Origin: Candidatus Latescibacterota bacterium
GTDB lineage: Bacteria > JAAXHH01
Direction: 5' to 3'
DNA length: 61,304 nt
Assembly (NCBI GenBank): GCA_022823465.1
Contig: JAJEHX010000027.1
Location: 1-61,304 of the forward strand
Below the pieces are notes generated by a model. It did not search any database. It was not told the DNA's origin and saw only the letters and a list, made by a program, of their open reading frames with translations. Below, in pieces: positions 15,357 to 24,317 of this stretch. Numbering within the stretch: the first letter of the stretch is position 1; each line of letters begins with the position of its first letter. The translations under genes were made by a program, and so were the position numbers.

Positions 15357-16430
15357 TTCCGGCGAGATATGGACCGTCCGCGTGGGAAAGGCCAATCGAA
15401 GTCCGAGCGACTCGACGATTTCCATGATCTTCAGGTTGATATCTTCCCTGATCCTCAGGTATTCGGCCCAGTCCGTCGTCGCGGTAAAGTAATAGACCAT
15501 GATGTCCAGCGAGTTTTCAGAAATCTCGTTGAATCGGACCAGTATGGTCGACTCCTGGCTTACCTCGGGATGGGTGCGAAGCAGTTGCTCAATCCCGGAA
15601 ACGGCCTCCCTCATCTGCTCCGAAGGCGTATCGTAGGTGAGTCCCACCGCAATCCATACGCGGCGGTAGGGGCGGGATGAGATATTGTCGATCACGAATT
15701 CCGCCAGGCGATTGTTGGGAATGGCAATGAGGGTCTGTTCGAAGGTCCGGATCCTCGTACTGCGAAAACCGATGCTTTCGACCACGCCTTCGATCTCCCG
15801 GTCGGGCGACACGATCCAGTCTCCCGCGACAAAGGGCCGGTCGACCAGCAGCATGATGGATCCGAAGACGTCGGCCAGGGTCTTCTGGGCCGCAAGCGCC
15901 ACGGCCAGGCCGCCGATCCCCAGTCCGGCCAGCAGGCCGGACACCGAGTAGCCAAGGTTCTGCAGGATCATGAGGGACGCCATGATCCACACCATGATCT
16001 GCAGCGCCCGTTCGACCAGCGGAACGAGGTGATCATCCAGGGCCGTATCGGTTTTATGCGCCCACTCCTTGAGCATCGACGTAAAGACGTTGACGCATCG
16101 AAAGATCATCCAGGCCGTCAAAAGAGAAAAAGGCACCCAGAACCCGGCCCTCAATACCCCCATGACCATCTCGGGCGGACGCAAGGTGTAGATGGCCAGA
16201 TAGAGACCCAGCACGACGATCACCCATTCGAGGGGTTTCTCGACCGCCATGATCAGCATGTCGTCCAGGTGGGTCGTGGTAACGCGGGCAAGCCGTTTGG
16301 CGGCGCGGGTCATGAAGTGCTTGAACAGCCATTTGACGACAAAGGTCCCCAGCAGAATCGCGAAAGTTACACCAAGCTGTTCTCCCGACCACTGCCAGGA
16401 CTGTTCGAGCAGGTTGTAGAGGGTTTCCAT
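15321..16430 (-). CDS. Mechanosensitive ion channel (MscS family)
   Basis: A 369-residue inner-membrane channel. The start ATG at 16430 follows GGAAGGA by 7 nt. Three to four hydrophobic segments precede the pore helix: residues about 20-37, 66-84, 95-115 and 143-160. The pore-lining TM3 is LLAGLGIGGLAVALAAQKTLADVFGSIMLLVDRPF (about 166-200), with the Gly/Ala packing seen in MscS. The beta domain follows (AGDWIVSPDREIEGVVESIGFRSTRIRTFEQTLIAIPNNRL). It releases osmolytes on membrane tension. The gene ends convergently with the enolase-superfamily gene, and its last codons lie in a duplicated segment. Confidence 0.93.
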   Translation of the reverse strand: METLYNLLEQSWQWSGEQLGVTFAILLGTFVVKWLFKHFMTRAAKRLARVTTTHLDDMLIMAVEKPLEWVIVVLGLYLAIYTLRPPEMVMGVLRAGFWVPFSLLTAWMIFRCVNVFTSMLKEWAHKTDTALDDHLVPLVERALQIMVWIMASLMILQNLGYSVSGLLAGLGIGGLAVALAAQKTLADVFGSIMLLVDRPFVAGDWIVSPDREIEGVVESIGFRSTRIRTFEQTLIAIPNNRLAEFVIDNISSRPYRRVWIAVGLTYDTPSEQMREAVSGIEQLLRTHPEVSQESTILVRFNEISENSLDIMVYYFTATTDWAEYLRIREDINLKIMEIVESLGLRLAFPTRTVHISPEPGEHEKDQRPE

Positions 16431-16603
16431 GAACTGTTCCTTCCCGCCAGGGCCGGTTCTCCCGGCAATTTTGCTTGTCGCAACGCAGGAGCCAATGCAT
16501 ATATTCCAACGGGCTGTATCTTAACGGAAGGCCCGTGGACTGTCAAGTTGAGGACGGCTTTATCGTGGTACCTGATATGGGTACATGCGGAAGGAGGCAG
16601 GGC

Positions 16604-18766
16604 ATGTCGACGCGCGCCGGCATCCTGATTTCCTCGGCGGTGCTAATCGGTTTAACCGCTATACATTGCGAAAGTACGGGACTGCGTGAACCGCCAAAAT
16701 ACACCGGGGACCTGCCTGAACTCCAGTCACGCGGGGTTGTCCGCGTCCTTGTTCGTCCGGACGCCATCGACCATATACCCCGGAACGCGGAACCGGTTGA
16801 GCTTGACCATGATCTGGCCAGGGACATCTCGGAATCGCTTAAGCTGGAATTGCGGCTCGTCACGGTAAACGACCACCGGTCCATGGTCGACAGGCTCCTG
16901 CTCGGCGAAGGGGACATCGTCGCGGCGAATCTCACGGATACGCCGGAGCGGAAGGCAAATACGGCATTTTCGGTCCCCTATCACTATGTCGACGAATACC
17001 TGATCGTTCCCGCCGGCGATAGCATCCCGGGCAGCGTCGAGGATCTGGCCGGCATGGAGATCAGCGTGCGGGCATCCAGCGCGTATTACCAGACCCTGCT
17101 GAACCTGCAGCAGCAGGTACCCGACCTGCACATAAACACGGTACCGGAAACGATGGTGACAGAGCGCATCGTCGACGGGGTCGCCACGGGCGAGTTCGAG
17201 GCGACGGTATGCGACGCCAACCTCTGGTATGCCGTCGCGAACGCCTACGACGACCTCGCCGCGCCGCTCGTGCTGGCGGAAAACCGCGAGATCGTCCTGC
17301 TGATGCGGCCCGATGACGTCGAGTTGAAGAAGCGGGTGGACGAGATCATCCTGGCACGTCAGATCGCCCGGGACCGCGACGAGGAGTTCACCGACGACCT
17401 GGACGGGCTGAAAGAACGCGGCCGGCTGCGTATGATCACCAGAAACAACGCGCTCACCTATTTCATCCATCGCGGAATGCAGGTCGGCTTCGAATACGAA
17501 CTCCTGAAGGAATTCGCCAGCCGGAACGGCCTTCGACTGGAAATAGTCATTCCGGACAACCACGCCAAATTGATGGACTACCTGAACGAGGGGAAGGGAG
17601 ACGTCGTCGCCGCGGCCATGACGATCACCGAAGAACGGAAGGAACGGGCGGATTTCACGATGCCCTACAACGACGTGGATGAACTGTTGGTGGTCCGTGC
17701 GGATGAAGACGGCATATCGGGTTTCGGAGATCTGGCCGGACGCAAGGTGCATATCCGGAGCAGCTCGTCGTTTCGCGCCACGCTCGAAGCGGCCGCCGAT
17801 TCCGTAGAAGGCCTGGAGATCGTCGGTCTGCCCGACCACGTCGAGACGGAAGACATCATGGTCGGTATCGACGAGGGGATCTACGACGTGACCATAGCGG
17901 ATTCCAATCTGCTGGAGGTGGAACAGGCCTACGGCCGAAACCTGAAGGCCGCGTTTCGTGTCAAGCCGACCTCGCTGGGCTGGGCCGTGCGAAAAAACAA
18001 CCCTGCCCTCCTCGCGGCCCTTGACCGGTACATCAAGGAAGAGAAACGGGGGCTGTTCTTCAACCTGATGCGCAAGAAATACTTCGAGAACCTGCGCACC
18101 ATAGCAAAGTCCAGGGATTCCCTGCGGGTCGATCTGAGCGGGCAGCTTTCTCCCTACGACGATCACGTCAAGAAATTCGCCGAGTATTACGGCCAGGACT
18201 GGCGCCTGATTACGGCGCAGATGTACCAGGAATCCAGATTCGATCCGGATGCCGTAAGCTGGGTCGGGGCCCGGGGGCTCATGCAGGTGATGCCGGCCAC
18301 GGGACGGCAGATGGGATTCACCGAACTGCATGACCCCGAACAGGGCATCCATGCCGGCGTAAAGTACATGGATCACCTCCTGGACCGGTTCGATCCCAAG
18401 TTGCCCATGGAGTCGCGCATACACTTCGCCCTGGCTTCCTACAATGTCGGCTACGGGCACCTCCTCGACGCGCGGCGGCTGGCCAGGGAACAGGGATGGG
18501 ATCCCGACCAGTGGTTCGGCCACGTGGAAAAGGCCATGCTGCTCCTGGCCAAGCCCGCCTACTACAATCGCGCCCGCTACGGATTCTGCCGCGGCGGCCA
18601 GCCGGTTCATTACGTCGCGAACATCCAGCAATCCTACGAGGCCTATGTAGAAGCGCTGGCCTCTGGCGGTCCGGTTCATGCAGAATTCGATGCCCACCTG
18701 GAAGCGCACGGTTCGGACGGTATGGTTCAAGCGGACCACGCTGCCGGACTTTCTTTCCTGAAATAG
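16604..18766 (+). CDS. Membrane-bound lytic transglycosylase (MltF-like) with two solute-binding domains
   Basis: A 720-residue exported protein from the ATG at 16604, which follows AAGGAGG by 6 nt; the frame is open further upstream without support. The N terminus (MSTRAGILISSAVLIGLTAIHC) is a hydrophobic leader ending at a Cys, suggesting a lipoprotein with a non-standard lipobox. Two successive family-3 solute-binding modules follow, about residues 40-265 (VVRVLVRPDAIDHI) and 275-500 (GRLRMITRNNALTYFIHRG). The C-terminal SLT domain starts near 525, with catalytic Glu 543 in QMYQESRFDP and the block GLMQVMPATGRQMGF. Known MltF has one solute-binding domain that controls the muramidase, so the duplication is unusual. 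It cleaves peptidoglycan to 1,6-anhydro products. Confidence 0.9.
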   Translation: MSTRAGILISSAVLIGLTAIHCESTGLREPPKYTGDLPELQSRGVVRVLVRPDAIDHIPRNAEPVELDHDLARDISESLKLELRLVTVNDHRSMVDRLLLGEGDIVAANLTDTPERKANTAFSVPYHYVDEYLIVPAGDSIPGSVEDLAGMEISVRASSAYYQTLLNLQQQVPDLHINTVPETMVTERIVDGVATGEFEATVCDANLWYAVANAYDDLAAPLVLAENREIVLLMRPDDVELKKRVDEIILARQIARDRDEEFTDDLDGLKERGRLRMITRNNALTYFIHRGMQVGFEYELLKEFASRNGLRLEIVIPDNHAKLMDYLNEGKGDVVAAAMTITEERKERADFTMPYNDVDELLVVRADEDGISGFGDLAGRKVHIRSSSSFRATLEAAADSVEGLEIVGLPDHVETEDIMVGIDEGIYDVTIADSNLLEVEQAYGRNLKAAFRVKPTSLGWAVRKNNPALLAALDRYIKEEKRGLFFNLMRKKYFENLRTIAKSRDSLRVDLSGQLSPYDDHVKKFAEYYGQDWRLITAQMYQESRFDPDAVSWVGARGLMQVMPATGRQMGFTELHDPEQGIHAGVKYMDHLLDRFDPKLPMESRIHFALASYNVGYGHLLDARRLAREQGWDPDQWFGHVEKAMLLLAKPAYYNRARYGFCRGGQPVHYVANIQQSYEAYVEALASGGPVHAEFDAHLEAHGSDGMVQADHAAGLSFLK

Positions 18767-18775
18767 CTGAAAGTC
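18747..18775 (+). other. Inverted repeat around the transglycosylase stop codon
   Basis: GACTTTC (18747-18753) pairs with GAAAGTC (18769-18775) across a 15-nt loop holding the stop codon. There is no T tract, so it is not a clear terminator. It lies just before the mgtE start and could affect readthrough or initiation. Confidence 0.35.
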
Positions 18776-18785
18776 GGGGCTTACC

Positions 18786-20159
18786 ATGAATTCCGGCGTT
18801 ACAGATCCCGTCCGCCCAGAGCCCTGGCGGAATCTCCAGGTACTCATCCAGGCCGGTTCGCGGCACGTGTTGCCTTCATACATCGAATCCCTCACGGCCA
18901 CCGAACTGGCGCTTGCCGTCTCGCGTCTGAGCCAGGAGGAGCACTCCCGGTTGCTCGGCCTCCTTTCACCCCAGGACGCGGCCGAATTGATCCACCAGAT
19001 CGAGGACGTTCAGGCGGTCGACCTGATCGAGGACCTTCCTCCCGCCGAAGCCGCTGCGATCGTGGACGAAATGTACAGCGACGCCCAGGCCGACCTGCTT
19101 GGAGACCTCAAAGACAGGGAAGCGGAGGCCATTCTCGAGGCGATGCCGGACGAAAGGGCCGAAGAAGTCCGGCAACTGCTCCAGTATCCAAATGAAACGG
19201 CCGGCGGGATCATGCTGACCGAGTTCGTATCCTTTCCCGGGGATTACGCCGTTCAGGACGTAATAGAGGACTTGCGGAACAGGCACGAGGAATACACAGG
19301 ATACGACGTGCAGTACCTGTACGTATTGGACGGAGCGAAGCTGTCGGGCGTGCTCCGGCTGCGCGACGTGCTGATGGCCCGGCCCGATCAGCAACTCACG
19401 GAAATCATGGCGGCGGATCCCGTGCGCATCAGCGTGCTTGCGTCGCTTGCACAGATGCGCGACCTCTTCGAAACCCATACCTACCTGGGACTTCCGGTCA
19501 CGAACGCAGGCGGCGAACTGGTCGGTGTAGTACGTGCCGCGGACGTGCAGGAAAAGCTGACGGAACAGACCGAAAGTGAATTCCGCAAGGCAAGCGGTAT
19601 CGTAGGCGGAGAGGAACTGCGCAGCATGCCCGTAGTGAAAAGGGCCTCGCGACGGCTGTCCTGGCTCAGCGTCAACGTCGTCCTGAACATCCTGGCCGCA
19701 AGCGTCATCGTCTTCTACCAGGATACCCTTGAAAAGGCGATCACCCTGGCGGTCTTCCTTCCCATTATTTCCGATATGAGCGGATGCTCGGGCAACCAGG
19801 CCGTCGCGGTGAGCATCCGGGAACTGGCTTTGGGGCTCGTACGGCCCCGGGAGATCCTGCGCGTCCTCGTCAAAGAGGCCTCGGTCGGCCTCATGAACGG
19901 CGTAGTCCTTGGCGCGTTGCTGGCCTGCGCCACCTTGTTATGGAAGGGAAACCCCTACCTGGGACTTATCGTCGGAACCGCCCTGGCGGCCAACACGTTG
20001 CTCGCGGCGTGCCTGGGCGGATCTATCCCCCTCGCACTCAGGGCGCTCAAGGCGGATCCCGCACTGGCCTCCGGCCCCATGCTCACGACGGTAACGGACA
20101 TGTGCGGTTTCTTTCTGCTGTTCAGCCTGGCGCAGTTCGTGTTGCCGAAACTGGCCTGA
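18786..20159 (+). CDS. mgtE: Magnesium transporter MgtE
   Basis: A 457-residue Mg2+ channel/transporter with the full domain order. An N-terminal superhelical domain covers about 20-140, including SPQDAAELIHQIEDVQAVDLIEDLPPAEAAAIVDEM. A tandem CBS pair follows at about 145-265 (YLYVLDGAKLSGVLRLRDVL and GLPVTNAGGELVGVVRAADV). A five-helix membrane domain begins near 300 (SWLSVNVVLNILAASVIVF). Conserved membrane residues include DMSGCSGNQAV and PMLTTVTDMCGFFLLF, whose Asp lines the Mg2+ path. The cytosolic domains gate the pore by sensing Mg2+. It lies 19 nt after the transglycosylase gene and may be co-transcribed. Confidence 0.95.
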   Translation: MNSGVTDPVRPEPWRNLQVLIQAGSRHVLPSYIESLTATELALAVSRLSQEEHSRLLGLLSPQDAAELIHQIEDVQAVDLIEDLPPAEAAAIVDEMYSDAQADLLGDLKDREAEAILEAMPDERAEEVRQLLQYPNETAGGIMLTEFVSFPGDYAVQDVIEDLRNRHEEYTGYDVQYLYVLDGAKLSGVLRLRDVLMARPDQQLTEIMAADPVRISVLASLAQMRDLFETHTYLGLPVTNAGGELVGVVRAADVQEKLTEQTESEFRKASGIVGGEELRSMPVVKRASRRLSWLSVNVVLNILAASVIVFYQDTLEKAITLAVFLPIISDMSGCSGNQAVAVSIRELALGLVRPREILRVLVKEASVGLMNGVVLGALLACATLLWKGNPYLGLIVGTALAANTLLAACLGGSIPLALRALKADPALASGPMLTTVTDMCGFFLLFSLAQFVLPKLA

Positions 20160-20246
20160 ACGGACAATATGATGTAAACTGTCGATAAATATGAATGATA
20201 CAGTAGGGAAACGACCGGTATTCCTTTGAGTGCGAGGACATTCGCC

Positions 20247-21602
20247 GTGCACCGCAGCATAACCAACGCCATACATCACATACGCAAGGCGAGCCAGTTC
20301 ATTGGCAGCGAGATCTGGCATATCAACACCCGGGGACTCTCCCGGCTGCACGCGCTCCTGGTGCGCGTGGCCAAGTCTATTCTCTTTCTGTATCACCAGT
20401 TCTGGGAAGACCGGCTGATGACCCGCGCATCGGCGCTGACGTTTTCCAGCCTGCTGGCCCTGGTCCCGTTGCTCGCCATCGTGTTCACCGTGTACCAGGG
20501 CCTGGGACTCTACGTGAACTTCGAACCCACCTTGCGAGAGTGGTTGAGTCCCCTGGGCACCAACGGCGATATCGTGGCCACGAATATCATGAACTTCCTT
20601 GCCAACGCACAGACCGGTACGCTCGGTTACGTCGGCCTGGTGGTCCTCATGCTCGCGGTCCTCGGCATCCTGGCGAACATCGATGAATCCTTCAACGACA
20701 TCTGGCACGTGCGGCGCATGCGAAGCTGGAGACAGCGCCTCGTCAGCTACCTGGCGCTGCTGCTGATCGGTCCGCTGATCATCACCGGCGTCGTGACTTT
20801 CACGGGTTCGTCGAACAGCATTGCCCTCCTGGCCAACTTCGAGCGGATCGCGGGCTTTTCCCCCCTGTCCGTCCTGTTGATCGGACTGTTTTTCTCACTC
20901 ATAATCTGGTCGGTGCCCAACACGCGGGTGTCGATCCGGGCCGCCCTGGTCGGCGGCGTGATTTCCGGGCTCGGGTGGCTATGGCTCAACCGGATCTTCG
21001 CGCAGTTCATCGCGGACACGACCCAGGCGAGCGCGCGGGAGATCCTGTTCGCGGGTTTCGCCGCACTGCCCTTGTTTCTGATCTGGCTGTACCTGGGCTG
21101 GGTGATCCTGTTGCTGGGCGCGGTCCTGGCCTATTCCATCCAGAACGTGGGTATCATGGAGTGGAGGCAATCGGAGCGGGTCCACGGGACGGCGTTGCGG
21201 AGCTATATCAACGTCCTCGCGTTCCTCTACATCATCCGGAATTTCGTGGAAGAAAACACGCCGACCAGGCTGGACCGGCTTTCGGACCAGACCGGGGCTC
21301 CCGAGAACATACTTGACGAGATGCTTTCGGCCTACGTGGATTCAGGGCTGCTTTCGCGGAAATCGGGGTACCATGTCACCTACATGCCGGCCACCTCGCC
21401 GGAGGACATACCCCTGCGTTCCCTCCTGAATGTCCTGTACCATCCGGGACCGCTGCCCGACCGCTTCCAGAATGTCGATCCGCTGAACGCCCTGGCCCGT
21501 GACCTCTTGCAGTACTACCGGACGTCCTACCACTATCCCCTCGACCAGTCCCTCACGGACACGGTGCTGTCCCTCACGCCTCCGAGGCGAAACAACCAGT
21601 AA
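20247..21602 (+). CDS. YihY/BrkB family inner-membrane protein
   Basis: About 451 residues. The frame opens at TTG 20226, but GAGGA at 20234-20238 favours GTG 20247. The N-terminal two thirds contain about six membrane helices with the family hallmark RASALTFSSLLALVPLLAIVFT and later GLGWLWLNRIFAQFI and PLFLIWLYLGWVILLLGAVLAYSIQ. The C-terminal cytosolic part, about 340-450, has a winged-helix-like region (LDRLSDQTGAPENILDEMLSAYVDSGLLSRKSG). The family is often annotated as virulence factor BrkB or, wrongly, ribonuclease BN; its transport role is unresolved. The convergent neighbour ends 18 nt away. Confidence 0.9.
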   Translation: MHRSITNAIHHIRKASQFIGSEIWHINTRGLSRLHALLVRVAKSILFLYHQFWEDRLMTRASALTFSSLLALVPLLAIVFTVYQGLGLYVNFEPTLREWLSPLGTNGDIVATNIMNFLANAQTGTLGYVGLVVLMLAVLGILANIDESFNDIWHVRRMRSWRQRLVSYLALLLIGPLIITGVVTFTGSSNSIALLANFERIAGFSPLSVLLIGLFFSLIIWSVPNTRVSIRAALVGGVISGLGWLWLNRIFAQFIADTTQASAREILFAGFAALPLFLIWLYLGWVILLLGAVLAYSIQNVGIMEWRQSERVHGTALRSYINVLAFLYIIRNFVEENTPTRLDRLSDQTGAPENILDEMLSAYVDSGLLSRKSGYHVTYMPATSPEDIPLRSLLNVLYHPGPLPDRFQNVDPLNALARDLLQYYRTSYHYPLDQSLTDTVLSLTPPRRNNQ

Positions 21603-21619
21603 CGGGAACGGAAACCCGC

Positions 21620-22789
21620 CTAGTAACTGGTTTCGGACTGCCGCAACCCCGCCAGGCTGCAACCCGGCGCCAGGTCGTGGTGCATGACCGTTCGGAAGAA
21701 ATCTTCCAGCCCAAGCAAGAAAGGTTCAATGTATTCCCGCGAACCGGCTTTGCCCATATGGCCCACGCGAAGCGAGTCCCGGGCGAATTCACCCATGGCC
21801 TGCGCCGCCAGGAAGCCGTGATTGCGCAGCAGATAGGTTCGCAGCTCCGCGGCTTCGGACACGTCCGGATGGACCCGGAAGGTGGTCACCGTATAGGACG
21901 CGGCTTCGTCGGCCACGATGGGGGTACATCCCACCGCGCGCAACCCGGCGCGAACGACGGCCTGGGCCCAGGCATACCGCGCCCAGTGGCCTTCCAGGGT
22001 TTCCTTGTGCATAATCCGCTTCAGGCTGGCGTGCAGGGAAACGATCACGCTGCTCGACTGCGTCGTGGGGTAGGGATGTTCGCCGGATGATTCGGACGCC
22101 CGCTTCCAGACGGCCAGGTCGTAGTACCAGCCCCGGTGGGTGCTGTCCTTGGCGCGTATGGTCGCCCACGCCCGGTCGCTGACCGCCAGGATGCCCAGGC
22201 CCGGCGCGGTCTCCAGAGCCTTGTTGGACGACGTCACGGCTACGTCGATGCCCAGTTCGTCCACGGGAATATCATAGCCGCCCAGGGCAGACACGCCATC
22301 CACGAAAAAGGGCAGGTCGAATTCGCGGGCGAGGCCGGCGTAGGCCTCAAGCGGATTGCGCACGCCCGTACCGGTGTCGTTGGCGACCACGACCAGGCCT
22401 GCGGCCCCGGGGTGCCGTTCAAGGGCGTCCCGCATTTTGGCCGGATCGCCGGGCTCGCCCCACGGGGCATCCACTGCGATCACCTCGCTTCGGAAGGCGC
22501 TTAGTATCTCGACGAGACGATTGGCGAAGGGACCGTTGGTCACCACGGCTACCTGCTCTCCGGGCTGGAACAGGCTGCTCAGTCCCGCATCGAGCGCGCC
22601 GGAACCGGGGGCGGTCATGATGATCACGTCGTTCCGGGTCTGGAAGATGGTCCTGAGCATCGATACGGTTTCTTCATAGATGGGACCGAAGTCTTCGCCG
22701 TGATGGGGCAGAACCTGCTCGCTCAGCGCCTGCAGGGTTTCCTCCCAGATATCGATGGGGCCGGGTAGCAGCAGCTTGGGTCGGGTCAT
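21620..22789 (-). CDS. Alanine-glyoxylate aminotransferase-like class V PLP enzyme
   Basis: A 389-residue cytosolic PLP enzyme. The N terminus LLLPGPIDIWEETLQAL is typical of serine-pyruvate/alanine-glyoxylate aminotransferases. The cofactor region has TAPGSGALDAGLSSLFQPGEQVAV, DGVSALGGYDIPVDELGID (PLP Asp region) and TSSNKALETAPGLG with the Schiff-base Lys. Its ATG overlaps the stop of the preceding class V gene by 4 nt (ATGA), a sign of translational coupling. Amino donor and acceptor are not determinable. Together the pair may interconvert an amino acid and a 2-keto acid. Confidence 0.88.
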   Translation of the reverse strand: MTRPKLLLPGPIDIWEETLQALSEQVLPHHGEDFGPIYEETVSMLRTIFQTRNDVIIMTAPGSGALDAGLSSLFQPGEQVAVVTNGPFANRLVEILSAFRSEVIAVDAPWGEPGDPAKMRDALERHPGAAGLVVVANDTGTGVRNPLEAYAGLAREFDLPFFVDGVSALGGYDIPVDELGIDVAVTSSNKALETAPGLGILAVSDRAWATIRAKDSTHRGWYYDLAVWKRASESSGEHPYPTTQSSSVIVSLHASLKRIMHKETLEGHWARYAWAQAVVRAGLRAVGCTPIVADEAASYTVTTFRVHPDVSEAAELRTYLLRNHGFLAAQAMGEFARDSLRVGHMGKAGSREYIEPFLLGLEDFFRTVMHHDLAPGCSLAGLRQSETSY

Positions 22790-24009
22790 GGTTTTCCTCG
22801 GTCCAGGTGGACGTCGGGATTCCGGGCGATGATTTCGTTGATCGCGCTGATGAAGCGGTCGATATCCTCATAGGAATCGTAGAAATGGGTGGAGACCCTG
22901 AAAAAGGAAAGGTCGTTCGCCCCAATGGCGGTAACCTCGATCTTGTAGTCCTTCCACAGGTACTCGCAGACCTTCGAAAGATCGATGCCTTCGATCGAAA
23001 AACTGGTTATGAAGCCGGACATGGATTCATCCATGGGGATCGTGAGCCGCGCGCCCCGGATCCGTTCGAGCGCCTGCGCCTTCAGGTACCGTGCCAGGCC
23101 GAGACAGTAGGGCCGGATCCTGTTCTCCCATCCGATATCGAGCTGATAATCTATGGCGTCGCCCAGGCAGGCATGGGGGGTCAGGTCGCGCGTTCCGTTC
23201 ACGTCGTAGCGGCTGGCCGCATCGGTCTCGCGCATGTTATGGCCTATGATCACGGGGCGGATCTTGTTCTGGTATTTCGCGTCCATGTAGAGAAACCCCA
23301 CGCCCTTGGGCGCCAGCAGCCACTTGTGGGAACTGCTCGCATAGAAGTCGCACCCCACGTCCGAAAGATCCAGGGGAACCATGCCGACGGCGTGCGCGCC
23401 ATCCACCATGGCCACGGCGCCACGGGCGTGTGTCAGGCGGGTGAGTTCCTTGATGGGAGCGACGAGTCCGGTCGTGAAGTACACGTGGCTGAAGATCGCC
23501 ACGCTGGTGTTGTCCGTCATTCCCGCTTCGTAGGCATCCACGATATCCTGGGGCGAGGACGGCGGAGTGGGTAACGAAATATAGTTCAGGTTCAGGCCGT
23601 CCCGCTCGGCCAGCCATGTCCACAGTGCGCGGACGGCGGGATACTCCTGGTCGCTCAGCAGCACGTCGCTTCCCCGTTCCCAGATCAGGCCCTGGCCGGG
23701 TATGTTCATGCCCATCGTCGTGTTCAGCACGAGGGCGATCCGGTCCGGGGTGGTCCCCACGAACCGGGCGAGCTTTTCCCTGGACTTTTCCACCAGGGGC
23801 CTGAGCAGATCGCCGTGCCTGCGGTGCAGGGGATCCGCCTCGAATTCCCGCATCAAATCGATAATGCGTTCTATGACCGGCCTGGCGGACGGCCCCACCG
23901 TGCCGCCCTGCAGGTAAGTCACATCGTCCATCAGGTAGAATTGTTTGCGAATCTCCGACCAGAAGGCCGCTTCTTCTGAGCTAATGGGATGTTTCGATGT
24001 GGTGGTCAT
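22786..24009 (-). CDS. Class V aminotransferase-fold protein (isopenicillin N epimerase/cysteine desulfurase-like)
   Basis: A 407-residue PLP enzyme. Motifs in order: YLQGGTVGPSARPV, TTPDRIALVLNTTMGMNIPGQGL, YFTTGLVAPIKELTRLTHARGAVAMVDGAHAVGMVPLDLSDVGCD (PLP-contacting Asp and His), ASSSHKWLLAPKGVGFLYM with the Schiff-base Lys, and RFISAINEII at the C terminus. The layout matches isopenicillin N epimerase-like proteins, whose substrates are mostly unknown. It is the first gene of a two-gene operon with a strong promoter 58 nt upstream and overlaps the alanine-glyoxylate-type gene by 4 nt. Confidence 0.88.
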   Translation of the reverse strand: MTTTSKHPISSEEAAFWSEIRKQFYLMDDVTYLQGGTVGPSARPVIERIIDLMREFEADPLHRRHGDLLRPLVEKSREKLARFVGTTPDRIALVLNTTMGMNIPGQGLIWERGSDVLLSDQEYPAVRALWTWLAERDGLNLNYISLPTPPSSPQDIVDAYEAGMTDNTSVAIFSHVYFTTGLVAPIKELTRLTHARGAVAMVDGAHAVGMVPLDLSDVGCDFYASSSHKWLLAPKGVGFLYMDAKYQNKIRPVIIGHNMRETDAASRYDVNGTRDLTPHACLGDAIDYQLDIGWENRIRPYCLGLARYLKAQALERIRGARLTIPMDESMSGFITSFSIEGIDLSKVCEYLWKDYKIEVTAIGANDLSFFRVSTHFYDSYEDIDRFISAINEIIARNPDVHLDRGKP

Positions 24010-24317
24010 GGAGAGTCCCTGTAAACATGTACATTCAGTGAAGAATCGAACCCGGGCAATCCGTCTATACTAAAGGCGGTCCCACGTGGTGTCAAGACGA
24101 TACAACTTCCTCGAAAGTCCTGGTGAAATGCAACGAAAACCCTGGGGAATGAAACCGATTCCGGGCGACGCCATCCATCCAGAAAACCCTTGTCAACACG
24201 GCCTCAACATCTAACTTGAGCAGGTTGTTCTCATACTGAAGGATTTCACTGTGCCGGCGTTATGCGCCGGTGTTATTCGAGGAACGCAACCGGCGGGTTC
24301 AGAGGAGATAGAAACTG
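24010..24317. other. Divergent intergenic region
   Basis: About 308 nt between the class V aminotransferase operon and the HpcH gene. It holds the minus-strand promoter at 24067-24095. I saw no clear plus-strand promoter; GAGGAG near 24302 serves the HpcH start. No RNA gene or repeat is seen. Confidence 0.5.
24067..24095 (-). promoter_or_regulatory. Predicted sigma-70 promoter of the class V aminotransferase operon
   Basis: On the minus strand, TTGACA (24090-24095), a 17-nt spacer and TAGTAT (24067-24072). The spacer includes the palindrome CCACGTGG, a possible operator. Confidence 0.7.

Noticed and set aside
16727-18901. Long minus-strand frame (724 codons) opposite the transglycosylase
   Set aside because: Shadow of a gene with a complete SLT domain and a strong ribosome site.
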